This document shows, in pieces, positions 21,098-35,600 of a stretch of 64,000 bases of DNA. The notes below the pieces were generated by a model. That model was not told the DNA's origin and did not search any database. It saw nothing but the letters and a program-made list of their open reading frames with translations. The DNA comes from Nematostella vectensis (taxonomy: Eukaryota > Cnidaria > Anthozoa > Actiniaria > Edwardsiidae), in NCBI RefSeq assembly GCF_932526225.1, contig NC_064038.1, forward strand, positions 4,402,001-4,466,000, read 5' to 3'. Every line of letters begins with the position of its first letter. Position 1 is the first letter of the stretch. The translations under genes and the position numbers were made by a program.

Positions 21098-21410
21098 TAC
21101 ACTCTTATTTTTATAAAAAACGTCTAATTTCCAGTTAAGGCTGAGCCGTTCTTATTTTTCTTCCGCATTTTAAGGTAAAATCTTAACGATGTTCTTAAAT
21201 TGTAGTGTACAAAAAATATAATACCCAATGAATTATGAGGAAGAGAATTACACAAATGATCAAGGTTGTTATGAGCACAATTTGATTCTGCATTTTAGAA
21301 AGCAACATTTTTCTGATATCTGAGCCTCGGCATGTTCTTAAAATTTGGTTAGATCCCAGGTTGGACGTTCTTATAAAAAAGGTTTTTATATAAATATAAA
21401 AGAGAGTGTA
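21098..21410. mobile_element. MITE family A, complete copy with TIRs
   Basis: The left end TACACTCTTATTTTTATAA..ACGTC is mirrored by the right end GACGTTCTTATAAAAAA..AGAGAGTGTA. The element is 313 bp with no coding capacity. Two further copies occur in the window (about 15236 and 53016). Confidence 0.8.
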
Positions 21411-23665
21411 CTCTCGAAAGACAGAAGGATGGACACAAACTCCAAAATGCACAAGACAATCATGGTAATAAAGCTTTTCTCAAATTGGCTAAAACGCTTC
21501 CATGTGTTGTTTAAGCATTTGGTTCACTCAAAAGCTGGAAAGTAATAATTTCTCTCCGTTAAATATGTTTACCGGGGATAAACTAAAAATACCGGGAAAG
21601 TACTTCGACTAGACAGTCAGAATTTTTAATGTCTATTTTTGTTCGGGGAAAATTCCCCATCAGGCCAGAGGGAAATTGTACCAGGAAAGGAGATAGAGGA
21701 ATATAAGGGCATTACCCAAGAGGAATATTTTGTAAATAGCATTTTTGACAGCCCAAGAGTGATGTGTTGTTTGTAAAAATTGTATGTTTTAGATCTTCGA
21801 GAAACTCACCTCTCATAAGATCAGAAGATGATATCCACGAAGGGAAGAGTACTGTTATATCATAAGGACCGATAATTTTTTTAGGAAAATCTTTCATATA
21901 TATATATATATATATCTAATTTCTACCATCCGGATTTCGGATAGAGTGATACAAAAACAGGACAGCTCTGAAGACTCCTGATATTTTTAATAAGGAAGGA
22001 AATAGCTGTTGACAAGAGTGAGACGCTACCCCGTATGAACAAGAAATTAGTTGTTTTCCGTTCGTGTTAACGGAATTTGTAAGCAGCTTTTGTCAAAAAT
22101 AATATTATAATGAACATGTGGGCTAATAGCTTTTTTCGAACGAAACCCAAGTTATACATTGGAACTTGAGCTAGAAAAATGATTAGAAGCTATCAGCAAA
22201 AAAATGAGAAAAACTAGTAAATTGTATCCACCCGGAGACACACAGTGCCAAAGTTGGTGGTGGTGGTGGGGGGGGGGGGGGGGGGGGGGGGAAATCGGTA
22301 ATATCGCATACCGCACAGACGGACGAGGTTTTGAAGAGGATGCTTGACACCCCGACATTTCCCCGGTTTCCCTCTAGATCATCCCGTACCACGTGTGAAT
22401 CCCGAGCACCGCAGGACTAATTGACACCGCACCACCGCGATATTTTAACTTTTTTTACCGCAATACCGCCGTTTAAACAGCAAGATATCGCATCTCACAG
22501 TGTTTTGAAATACTGCGTCACCGCATGTTTTTTGCTCTTTACCGCAATATCGTACAAAATAGGGCCAATACCGCAATACGGCAAAACCCAAGGCTGCTTT
22601 CCACACAGTTAGGCTATTACTGCATAGAGCACCCCCCCTCCCCCAGCAAATCTAGGCAATGACACACCTGTCTATCATATCATTCATTTGTGCATTCCAT
22701 TTATCTACAAATAGAGATGACTGCTTTTATGATAAAAAATCGTGTTCAAAAAGTTATTTATTTCGTTTGGAAAGAGACCGGAGCATCGAATAAACACGAA
22801 TCTTTAGTCAGGTATTACATGACGCCAATCCTCTAAATTGGCCGCATGATGGAACCAAAAAAGTTAATTGGCATTGCACGAGGACAGCCGGAAAAAAAAG
22901 GAATATTTCTTACGCAAAGAAAATGTAGCGCTTGCTATCGTCAAGGTCCTTGTCTGTCAATTATTGTTTCCCCTGTCAAGATTGACCATTAAATAATTCA
23001 ACGGCCGATCTATTATAGTTTAATCAAGTCAAATAAGTGTGCACATCACCTTTCCCACTTGAAACGTTGTCGTTTTGGGGGATTGGGGCTGAATTAACCT
23101 GTTACATTTAAGGAATTGGTTACTTTCCTTATATGGTAGCGATCTGGTGATCGCGTTTAAAAATAAAAGTAAAACAATGATTTATGTGTGCATACCCCCT
23201 TTCCCACCTTGGTCGGCAAAAAGTAGTAATTTCCCAATACTATAATACTATCCCAATCATTATTATACTATTTCCCCCCAGCATATCCTGCGCATCTGCA
23301 ATTTTTGGCCAAATTTTCTTGATATCTCAATAAAGCATGTATCCCATCTTGAAGGGATGTTGTAGAGCGTTGTGTTTTCAACCCAATGTGGCTTTCAGGC
23401 ATCAGTGTTTCGATTATATCCGGGATTGCGAAGTAAAGCCATAATAAGCATGAGTGTGTAACACCCTTGGCAGGATAGTTTTTGCAATAACCCTTCTTTT
23501 GATGCTTTTTAGTAGTGGGCGACGCACGCAAAAATACTCGGCTTTCTTTAGTTTTTACATTGTTTTCAAGAGCAAATTACCGCCACCCCTCCATAAAACT
23601 TGCGTGAGCTACCGCTGACCACAGAATGGAGGCACACTTCTCATTTTGTCAACAACAAAAACAAG
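21411..23665. other. Intergenic stretch upstream of the GBA2-like gene
   Basis: No gene seen. It contains a TA repeat at about 21897-21914 and a poly-G run at about 22268-22291. A segment at 22290-22590 is rich in TACCGCAATACCGC-like motifs; similar motifs occur near 13998. Confidence 0.5.
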
Positions 23666-26600
23666 ATGGCTTCCACGGAGGGGAAGCAAGAAACGATGGA
23701 AGACGACGAAAGCGTCTTACCGAAATACGGCTGGCGAGTGCATCTAGATAATACGTACTCTACAAAGCCCCAAGCCTGCTATCTGCCTCGCTGGAGTCAA
23801 ATTCCCAAGCTTGTCGGTCTAGGCTGGAGGTGGGGGAGTTTGCCGGTATATTTTGAAACGAGAGGCGCGATGTTTTACAAATATTTTTTTGTCACTTGTG
23901 TTTATAGATATATGAAGTATGCTACGAAGGAGAAGAAGAATGGAAGAGTGCCGTATATTGACCCATTGGCTGCAAACCCGTGTCGACAAGTTTACGGTAA
24001 TTCTTTTGGGGATTTTCTTTTAGCGTGTACTGCATAAATAATTTTGAAATTTGGCATTTGTTGACTTTCAAATGCGCTTATTAACTAAATGAATCATTTT
24101 TATTTCATCCGATTTAACTGTCGTCGCATCTTTAATGTGATATTTTCCTAAACGTATCCAGGAGCTATTTTTATATCGTTCTATCGTTTGCGATATGCCC
24201 TTTCTCTCGCAAAATTATGAAAATATTTGTTTTTGTTTTAATTTCTCATGTTTTAACGGCTATTTATACAATAAATCTACATATAAAAACAAAATCATTT
24301 TAAGACTTCCAATTAAAAGTATGGGCCATGTTCAATGTGTACTTTTTGAGCAATTATATATTATTACAAATGGGATTTATTTTCCGATTTTTTTCCATTC
24401 ATTTTGGAGTCCCAAAAATTAGAACTAATCTACATTGTGGTAGTTTCCTAAATTCAATTTGTGGAACCAGGCTGAATTTAAAATATTTATAGTATAGCTT
24501 TGTGCCTTTATGAAGAGATATTAGTCATACTGCTATCTGTCGATAATCTTGATGTGGTTCTGAAATTCAGAATGCGATATTCAGTTAGGGTAAACGATTC
24601 TGACTTTTGGATAAGAAATAATGTTTGCATAAAAATAATAATCGAGATTTACCGTTTTATTTTGATTTAAGCTTGGGAAAAAATCTCAGTAATGTTGTAA
24701 AAAAAATACTTCATTTAAGGTGATTTTGTCTGCATATTTTAGAAATTTAATTCATCAAACATTTATTACCAAAGAAAGAAATGGAGAATTTATCCGGAGC
24801 TGACTGCAAAGTGTCTCCTCTTACAAATGTCAAGATTTATTGCTTGAAACCTTTTTTCTAGCATCATGGTCTCAGGGTTTTACGTTTAAGTACTTCTATA
24901 AACCCTTAGGCCAGCTAGCTTTTCCTATCACAGTAAGTTGTGAATATCTCATACAGCATTTCATGTTTTATGATTTAAAATCTATTATTATTATTCTGTT
25001 TCTCAAATATCTCCAGTTATAGAATACCTGCTCATACCTTTTGGCTTCTTCCTTAAGATACTATCATATAATGATAGATATCCTCTGGTATATCACAGGC
25101 CCAGATTTTGAGGGGGGGGGGGTGTACATTTACCCATTTAGCAGATTACTTTCCCTTAGGTAGCTCACAGTGGTTTCCTTCATTTGAGCAGACCATCCAG
25201 TCAAATGGGGTGGTTTTTCCAACCCCTCCCCTCCCCCGCTGGCTATGGGCCTGTATCATATACTTGTCTATAAAAATGTTTTAAGTTCAGACTGACTTCT
25301 AGCCTTAGTCATGATGTTTTTTTATACCAGATTCGATCTCTTAAGTATTCTGATTGATCACTTTGTGTGTACATGAACATTACTAGGGTTACAATGGGAT
25401 AGAAAAGCAATCCAAGGTAGTTGAGTATTGATTTTCTAGGTTTCATTGGAAAGTATATTTTTTTTATATGTGACCCAATACCACTGGTTTTGCATGGCCG
25501 GTAGCAGTACCTAACAAAAGTTGTGTTCTAATCAGCCCTTTGGCTGCTAGGTACACAATTTTATTTCTTCATTATTTGGAGTCACAGCTTGTACGTACTG
25601 GTTGAGATAGCTGTGACAATAAGTCGCCTCTTGACAAGGCATAGTTTAGGCAGAATACTGGTTGAAGGGCAGCTTTGTCCTGCTGTCAAAATACCCTTGA
25701 CATAATTCATACACTGGCGTGCACTGTCCTAGGAAACCTACAGCATAGTATGATACACTTAATTGTTAATATGCTGATAAAACCCACAAGGGATATACTT
25801 GATGAGAGATAAATTGATATGACTGCATGCTCCACAGGGAGTACTTGTGTGGTACATAAGGTATATCTACAGAAGGCCTTATTGTGTCTAGAATGGGTAG
25901 GGAATTTTATTGAGAGGATGGATTAGAAGGAGCTACCCTATTCTTGATGCTTGACTTTTACCTTTTTACTGAAAAAATGAGGGATGGATATCAACCCATC
26001 CCAGCACCCCTGTACAGGAAAAAAAGTTCAAATTAGAAACATCACAGTTTCCTTGTATTAGTGAGCAAACTGTGTTGCTGTGGGCCAATGCCAGAACCCT
26101 CTGATCAAATTATTTGGAGGCAATGTAAATTTGGTATCTTCTCCAGAATATGGTTAAAGTATTTGTAGCATCTATAGCTTTTTTGACCTTTAGGTGTGCC
26201 ACTTGGTGGTATTGGGTGTGGGACAATAGGGCGTGGCTGGCGAGGCGAGTTCAACCGATGGCAGTTAACCCCAGGAATTTACTCCTACAACTATGTTGAG
26301 GCTAATCAGGTACAGTGCTAGAAAAAAATGTCCTGTTCTAAATTCCCAAAAACATCGTAATTGCTGTAATTGCTTGAATAAGCACCTCCCTCAAATAAGA
26401 GCCTTGCGCAATAGACTTTGACAATGAAAGGAAAAAAGGAAAACTGTCTATCCACAATATTAGTTCTTGAAAATAATTTTCTCCTTGCCTGTTGTAAAAA
26501 AGCAATTTTTATGTAGAGATAAAACAGATTTTGAATTTAGCACCTCCCCAAAATTAGCACAAGAACTGATGCTTACAAGACCCTGAATGAAATAGTATGA

Positions 26601-29600
26601 ATATTAAATTAATCTTTATGTTACAGTTCGTTGTATGTGTGAGGAAAAAAGGGAGGACCACCTACCAGGTTTGTAAATTTTTCAGTGTGCATCAGGAAAT
26701 TCCTCTAAAAATGTTGATACTATTTGGATGTCTTTACCGAAAATAGGAGTTAAGAGGAGAGAGAATACAGTTATAACTTCTTGATAAACGCTTATTCATA
26801 AATAATGTATTACTTATCATTGTATCCTAAAGGCCGTTCTTTCTCCTAATCGTCCAAATGGTGTTCTGTGTGGCCGGAGCCTGCAGGGCTGGAACTGGGG
26901 GTTCAGCGGTTCTAATGCAGTGTACCATGCTCTGTATCCGCGTGCGTGGACCCGGTACGAGTTGCCCGGTCAGGACATCATCTTGGTTTGTCGACAAGTC
27001 TCTCCAGTCTTCCCCCATGATTATAAGGTAAAATGCCTCTTCAGCTTTTCCTTTTTTTTAAAGTATCTGCAACCCTCTCCTACCCTCAGCATATCCTGAC
27101 TACGCACAAGGCAGCAAGGCCTTCCAAGAATGAGAGAAGCTCTTAGGGCTTTATAACGCGCATGCGTAATCAGCACGAAGAAGACGCAAGTGGAGAAGAA
27201 AATAAAAAGGGAGGGACAGAAGGTCCTGTTGCAGGGAGGGACAGAAGGTTACGCTGTTGACATAGCTAGGTTACGAATCCGCCTATTCCCCCAAACCCCC
27301 ACCATCTGCATGTTTGATGCCATTTCTTGCTAGGACACGAGCCTTAGCCGTAGCTGTGTCCATCTAGTCTTATCGGTATCGGGACCCCTAGGTCTAGTGG
27401 TGGGTCTGTCTGTAGGTATGGTGAAGTGTTGAAAGTCCCAATCATGTAACCTATTGATGCCATTTCTTGCTAGGACACGAGCCTTCCCGTGGCTGTTTTC
27501 ATCTGGTCTATAGAAAACAATAACAACGAAGAAGTGGAAGTGTCAATCATGTTCTCGTTCGAGAATGGGGATGGTACCCAGGACCTCACGGCCGGACACT
27601 ACAACGAATCGTTCTGTTGTAAAGGCGTGCACTGCAAAGGGAATGTAGACCAGGGCGGTCCTTCGGCATCCAAAGGTGATTAGTTGGCACAAATGCTAGG
27701 CCACCCTTTCCACATTTCTTTGTATTGTTTTGTCAATGTCAAATATTTGGCACACATCCTACGACGCCATTCCCACATATTGCTTTTTGGTGTGTGTTTT
27801 TTATTCAATTGTGCAGCAAATATGTCACATCCCTTGCCAATTGAAATAAACGCATTGCAGTTTTTATTTTGGCAAAGTGTTTTGATTGTGCTCCAATGGC
27901 CAAAAATCTTACCCAAATTAATTGATTAATTTTAGTAAACTAAGGATATGAAAATTATAATAAGCGAGCACGGAACGATTTACAGAAGCTTTCGTTTTTT
28001 TCATTCGTTTCTTTTTCCGCTGGCTAAAAATTTGTTATGATTTTCATAGTCGCCAATCACATCCACATGGAACAAAACCACGTGAAACCCCCCAGGATTC
28101 CAAGCGCCGATACGACCGGAAGTAACACAACGTGTGATGTCACGGGAGTGTTATTACACCATAAACACCACAAGTTACCCTACACGTTAGCGATCGCAGC
28201 GAAGGCTCTACATAAGGTAGGCTACGACCGGAAGTAACGCGTCGTGTGATGTCACAGGTCATCCTTATATTCTTGTGGTGGTAAGGGAGGGAGGTGTCCT
28301 GGAAGGGGGGTATTACTTGAAGTTTGGCACTAAAACGAGCATTTCCGATACTCATTTCATGTATCAAGTTCCCTAATTTACGCTCCATCCCTTTAAAGGC
28401 GGAGAAAGAACTGGTTACCGTGACAACGAAAACATGGTTCGACTCAAGGACGCCGTGCCGCAGAGTATGGAATGACCTGATGGATGACGGGAAGCTTAAC
28501 TCGTCCACAGGTAACCCATCGTCGATTCTAGACATTGACCTTGGTGTTTGTTTATCTTGTCTGATAGATAATAGCCCAATCAAAAGGCTTTATTCACAAC
28601 AGCGCCACAGGGAAATAAATATTGCGAAGGATAACAGAGCCAGATTTAAGGTCACCTCATTCAGTCCCTTTTAAACCCTAGAACCAAGCCCTCCGTCCAG
28701 GTCGGACCAGTCCCTTTGTGCAGCAGTTGCTGCGACGACCACCGTGGCTGCGCGTTCCCGGGGCGAGCTGGAGTTTGCCTTGGCTTGGGATATGCCCGTG
28801 ATATATTTTGGTAACAGCAAAAAGAGACATTACAGGTAAATAGGACCCGGATGAACACGGAGGAAATAGGGTTCCAGCTATTACGTTGCCTTGTTCAACG
28901 CGGTGTAGCTGTAAAACATTATCTGGGATGCAGAATAAAAAAGACGACCCTATCTTTGAGCGTACTTGATGTGTCTATTTGAATGTCTTAAAGGCATTAG
29001 GTTTAGAAAAGCTTGATAATATCCGATTAGAACTCGAGAAGTCTCGAGAAGTCTTATTAAAATCGTGGTAAGCCAGGAGTTTATTCGTGTCAGTCCTTTT
29101 CAGTATTTTGTTTTACCTCTGTACCCTTGTTTACAAACAGAAAAAGGTAGGAAGTAAACTTTTGCGTATCGTTTACTATCTCCAGGTATTATACCCGTTA
29201 TTTCGGTCACCAAGGCAACGCAGGCCCCGCCTTATGTAGCCACGCCCTTATGAGTTATCCTGACTGGGAGACGAAGATCGAGGCGTGGCAGAAACCCATA
29301 CTACAAGACGAGTAAGTTGTCTTGAGTTTATGTTTTAAGTGTCCAGAATATAGAAGTGAACGCTCCTTTTTTGTACTTTGCAGGTCACTACCCAACTGGT
29401 ACAAATCAGCGCTTTTTAACGAGCTCTACTTTGTCGCTGATGGGGGAACTGTCTGGCTGGATGTCCGTTCGGAGTCTGGGACTAGTAAGGGTACAGCTGA
29501 CATTGTCCGAAAGATTGGAAGATTCGCATATCTTGAAGGTACGATGTGCGGACACAATTCAGTAGAAGTCGCGTGTAAGGGCGGCGCTTTGTAGACTGTC

Positions 29601-32600
29601 TGTAATACCTATTGAATATTAATTTTTTGAGCGGATAATTTACACCCTGGCTTCACGCCTTTGAGAAACCAGAGTAGCTGTGCTACAGAAGCATACAACA
29701 TACGATGTCAGCCTTTTCCTGTTTCCACAACCCCTAGGCAGGCCACCTAGTTCTCTAGCTAGTACCGTAACATCATCATCGTCCACCCTAGGACACGAGT
29801 ATTTCTACGCGTCTTTCGCACTCACAACGCCTAGGCAGGCCACCTAGTTTTCTAGTTTATACCGTAACACTGTGATCGTTCACCCCAGGCCATGAGTACC
29901 GGATGTACAATACGTACGATGTGCATTTTTACGCGTCTTTTGCGCTCGCCATGCTTTGGCCCAAGCTACAACTGAGCCTGCAGTACGACATGGGTGAGTC
30001 CAAGTTACATAGATCCTTCATATATGGTACACTATAGTGCCCCTAACCCTAACCCTAACCATTTTAATAGTGAACCATTTATTAAGGATCTACTCAAGTT
30101 CACGGCTGATACTGAGAATGGTTTTTATTTTGTTATCTTTATAACTCTATTGTTCACGACAATCAGTCCAATAACGTCTTGACTCTCGTTCCAGCGCACG
30201 CTGTTAACGTCTCCGACAATCAGGTTGTCATGACGATGATGAATGGGCACTACTGTAGGAAGAAAGTCCCCGGATGTATCCCACATGACATCGGTGATCC
30301 ATGTGAGTAGCACTACCCAGAATCCTCTGTGAAACCTTTATTTAACGGACACTTCACAGGGATACTCTGAACTCTTAAGGACTCCTTTTAAGCGGATACC
30401 CTCTATATAATGGACATTACCCAGGAATACTGAACTAAGGGAGAACCTCTATATAACGGACATTTCGCAGGAACGCTCTGACCTTTTAAGTACCCATATT
30501 ACGCGGACACCCTCTATATAATGGACATTACCCAGGAATACTGAACTACGGGGGAACCTCTATATAACTGACATTTCGCAGGAACGCTCTGACCTTTTTA
30601 GTACCCATATTACGCGGACACCCTCTATATAAAGACATTACCCAGGAATACTGAACTACGGGGGAACCTCTATACAACGGACATTTCGCAGGAACGCTCT
30701 GACCTTTTTAGTACCCATATTACGCGGACACCCTCTATATAATGGACATTACCCAGGAATACTGAACTAAGGGGGAACCTCTATATAACGGACATTTCGC
30801 AGGAACGCTCTGACCTTTTAAGTACCCATATTACGCGGACACCCTCTATATAATGGACATTACCCAGGAATACTGAACTAAGGGAGAACCTCTATATAAC
30901 GGACATTTCGCAGGAACGCTCTGACCTTTTAAGTACCCATATTACGCGGACACCCTCTATATAATGGACATTACCCAGGAATACTGAACTACGGGGGAAC
31001 CTCTATATAACTGACATTTCGCAGGAACGCTCTGACCTTTTTAGTACCCATATTACGCGGACACCCTCTATATAAAGACATTACCCAGGAATACTGAACT
31101 ACGGGGGAACCTCTATACAACGGACATTTCGCAGGAACGCTCTGACCTTTTTAGTACCCATATTACGCGGACACCCTCTATATAATGGACATTACCCAGG
31201 AATACTGAACTAAGGGGGAACCTCTATATAACGGACATTTCGCAGGAACGCTCTGACCTTTTAAGTACCCATATTACGCGGACACCCTCTATATAATGGA
31301 CATTACCCAGGAATACTGAACTAAGGGAGAACCTCTATATAACTGACATTTCGCAGGAACGCTCTGACCTTTTAAGTACCCATATTACGCGGACGCCCTC
31401 TATATAATGGACATTACCCAGGGATACTGAACTAAGGGAGAACCTCTATATAACGGACATTTCGCAAGAACGCTCTGACCTTTTAAGTACCCATATTACG
31501 CGGACACCCTCTATATAAAGACATTACCCAGGAATACTGAACTACGGGGGAACCTTTATACAACGGACATTTCGCAGGAACGCTCTGACCTTTTTAGTAC
31601 CCATATTACGCGGACACCCTCTATATAATGGACATTACCCAGGAATACTGAACTAAGGGGGAACCTCTATATAACGGACATTTCGCAGGAACGCTCTGAC
31701 CTTTTAAGTACCCATATTACGCAGACACCCTCTATATAATGGACATTACCCAGGAATACTGAACTAAGGGAGAACCTCTATATAACGGACATTTCGCAGG
31801 AACGCTCTGACCTTTTAAGTACCCATATTACGCGGACGCCCTCTATATAATGGACATTACCCAGGGATACTGAACTAAGGGGTAACCTCTATATAACGGA
31901 CATTTCGCAGGAACGCTCTGACCTTTTAAGTACCCATATTACGCGGACACCCTCTATATAATGGACATTACCCAGGAATACTGAACTAAGGGAGAACCTC
32001 TATATAACGGACATTTCGCAGGAACGCTCTGACCTTTTAAGTACCCATATTACGCAGACACCCTCTATATAATGGACATTACCCAGGAATACTGAACTAA
32101 GGGAGAACCTCTATATAACGGACATTTCGCAGGAACGCTCTGACCTTTTAAGTACCCATATTACGCGGACGCCCTCTATATAATGGACATTACCCAGGGA
32201 TACTGAACTAAGGGGTAACCTCTATATAACGGACATTTCGCAGGAACGCTCTGACCTTTTAAGTACCCATATTACGCGGACACCCTCTATATAATGGACA
32301 TTACCCAGGAATACTGAACTATGGAAGCTCCACTGTACTGTTAATGATAAGCTCAAACGTCACGTGACAGATTACCCCTTTTTCATTCAAGCCAAGAACA
32401 ACTTATTGAGTTAAGATACCTATAATGTGAACTGTCCGTCGCTTTCCCTTCTTTTTGTTTCAGCCGAGGCGCCTTGGGATCACGTGAACGCTTATCACAT
32501 TCACGACACATCAAAATGGAAAGACCTCAACCTCAAGTTTGTGCTTCAGGTGAGGAACGAAACAGTTGGACACTAATGTATTACATTTTTATGTGGGCTG

Positions 32601-35600
32601 TGGAAAATGGTACACAAGGAGCGATATTAATATCATATCTTGCATGACGGGCTTAAAAATATGCTACTGTTAATATGAATCGATACAAAAGGACCAAATA
32701 GTCGTGATCGTAAACCAGAAGAATAAATACAATGCACCAAAAACTGGTATTCGACTCTATCTCTCTTTATCTTTTAATCTTAAATTTTCACGCCACACAA
32801 TTTAACGCGACGACGTTTCCCAGGTGTACAGGGACTATGTATTCACCAACGATGTCTACTACCTGCAAGATATGTGGCCCATCACCAAGGTACCACCCGT
32901 TAACTTGACGATTTTCGTTTCTAAGAACAGCATCCGTTACTCGGACGTCTTTAGAGCCTGTAGTAGTTTTTTTTTCATGATTTCTCTCGGAAAACTCGAA
33001 TCCCACAAGTTCTTTGATTTTTTTCCCCTTTTTTAGTTTGAGGTATGTATGGTAATTCCATCAAGGGGGGCTCCCTTTTCCATCGCTTGTGAAGAGCTGG
33101 CTTTAACCAGTGCCATTAGGCCTGATGCTTATCTCTGTTTCCATCGCTTGTGAAGAGCTGGCTTTAACATGAGTCTTGTGCTTTGCTCTGTTTCCATCTT
33201 TTGTGAAGAGCTGGCTTTAACACAAGTCTTGCGCTTAGCTCTGTTTCCATCGCTTGTGAAGAGCTGATGAGTCTTGTGCTTTGCTCTGTTTTCATCGCTT
33301 ATGAAGAGCTGATGAGTCTTGTGCTTTGCTTTGTTTTCATCGCTTATGAAGAGCTGATGGGTCTTGTGCTTTGCTTTGTTTTCATCGCTTATGAAGAGCT
33401 GATGAGTCTTGTGCTTTGCTCTGTTTCCATCGCTTGTGAAGAGCTGATGAGTCTTGTGCTTTGCTCTGTTTTCATCGCTTGTGAAGAGCTGATGAGTCTT
33501 GTGCTTCGCAGACTGTTATGACCAAGTCCATGACGTATGACTCAGACGGCGATGGACTCATCGAGAACTCTGGGCTTGCCGATCAAACATTCGACGCGTG
33601 GCCTGTCACAGGCCCTAGGTACGTGTCACAGGCCCTAGGTACATGTCAAGAGCGACCTTTTGCCTCGATCAAAGGGAGATGAGAGTTAATAAGAGTCATA
33701 GAGAATTCCACTCTTTCTATCTCGCACAAGGTTGAAATCAAACGGTCTTATCAACTCTCATTCACCCGACCAAATTTGAACAGAGCGAATAAGAGTCGAT
33801 GAGAGTCACGCCCATTGGTCATCTCTTTATAATTTTCGAAGATATTGTGTGTGTGTGGGGGGGGGGGGGGGGGGGGGAAGGGGGGTTTGCACGAGCTCCC
33901 ACTGCCCCACCCCTGCTACGGCCCTGATCTTGAAGTACGTGTTTACTTGTGGTTAAATTGGTGTTAACATGTGTGTTGTCTTGCAGTACATTTTGTGTTG
34001 ATCTGCGTGTTGTCTTGCTTTACATGTGTTAACCTGTGTGCTGTCTTACAGTACATGTTGTGCTGATCTGTGTGCTATCTTTCAGTGCCTATTGTGGGGG
34101 ACTGTGGCTCGCCGCTCTGCGTGTTATGGCTGAGATTGCTACCATCCTAGACTTCCCTGATGAGAGAGGGAAATACGAGAAGATCTTGGCGAGGGGCAAA
34201 AAAGCATACGAGAGACTGCTGTGGAACGGTTAGTTCTAGCACTGTTGCAGGTTGATAGTCAATGCTTTACCATGGCGATAACGATAATGATGATGGTCAC
34301 AAAACTATACGCGTGCTAATTTAGGTACAATTGAAAAGGCAACATGTTTTTTTTTAATTAAATACACTATTTCCAGGCAAGTACTACAACTACGACAGTA
34401 GCACTAGCAAGTATCACAACAGCATAATGGCGGACCAGTTATCTGGACAGTGGTACCTGCACGCCTGCGACCTGGCCCAAACATCTAATGACCGGGTAAG
34501 GTGGTGAAGATATCAAAGTCAATTCTCCTTTCGCTGTATTTTAACTAGCGAGGAAAGATACTTTAGCTCGTGTGAAACGCACATGGACGCAAGCGACGTA
34601 GCAGCTTTTTCTGCCTTCCTTTGCCCTGATTTTCACCCGCGCGGTAAGGATCTTACGTCTTCGCTCTTTTCTTGTTCTCCGCTTACTTTGCTAGGGAAAT
34701 AGGCCTTTGTTGATAGAATGATAATAAAATAATAATAGAATAATAATAGAATAAGAAGATGTGAGATCTGATTATTAAAACAGATGTGATATTATCTTCA
34801 CCACTATCATCACCACTACCATAATCATCATACCATTATTATCATCATACCACCAACATCACCTCTGCACCACCACCTCTACCACCATACCTCCAGTCCC
34901 AACACCACCACCATCATCATCATCACCATCCATCATCGCCACCACGACCATCACCATCATCGCCACCATCATCATCATAACCACTACCATCCATACTCAA
35001 TGTCTTCGCCATCTCCTATCTTATGCCACCTTTTCTGGTCTGTTTTAGGTTTTCCCGAGTGAGAATGTAATCAGTGCCCTGAGAACAGTGTTTAACTTCA
35101 ACGTGATGAAATTCCAGGAGGGAACAATGGGCGCTGTGAATGGCATTAGGCCTGATGGACAGGTAAGACGGCATATAGAGACAGACAGACGGACGGACGG
35201 ACAGGCGGACATGTTTAACGGAGCCTTCGGTTATTTTTAAGCTTGACACAAGTAGTCTTCAAGCCGAGGAGGTCTGGACCGGGGTGACGTATGCGGTAGC
35301 GGCATCTATGATACAGGAGGTATGGCGAGTCTTGATTGTGATGTCATTTCCAGTTGCCTGCACAGCACTCACCTGGTATTTTTGATATACGTGTTACAGG
35401 GGCTGGTTGATGAAGGTTTTAAAACGGCAAGCGGTATCTACAATACGTGCTTCGAGCGATTAGGCATGAACTTCCAGACCCCTGAAGCCATCGTTGCCAA
35501 TGGCAACTACCGGTCATTAGCATATATGCGACCGCTGAGCATTTGGGCGATGCAGTGGGCGCTGGAGAAGAGGAAAAACAAGAGGGAGTCATCAACGAAA

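Noticed and set aside
30340..32325. Possible CRISPR-like array
   Set aside because: Units are 111 bp and contiguous with no unique spacers; it is a satellite in a eukaryotic intron.
33267..33521. 84-codon ORF of repeating [15 protein letters not shown] units, resembling a membrane repeat protein
   Set aside because: It is a translation of the ~46-bp intronic minisatellite and runs into the exon 16 acceptor.
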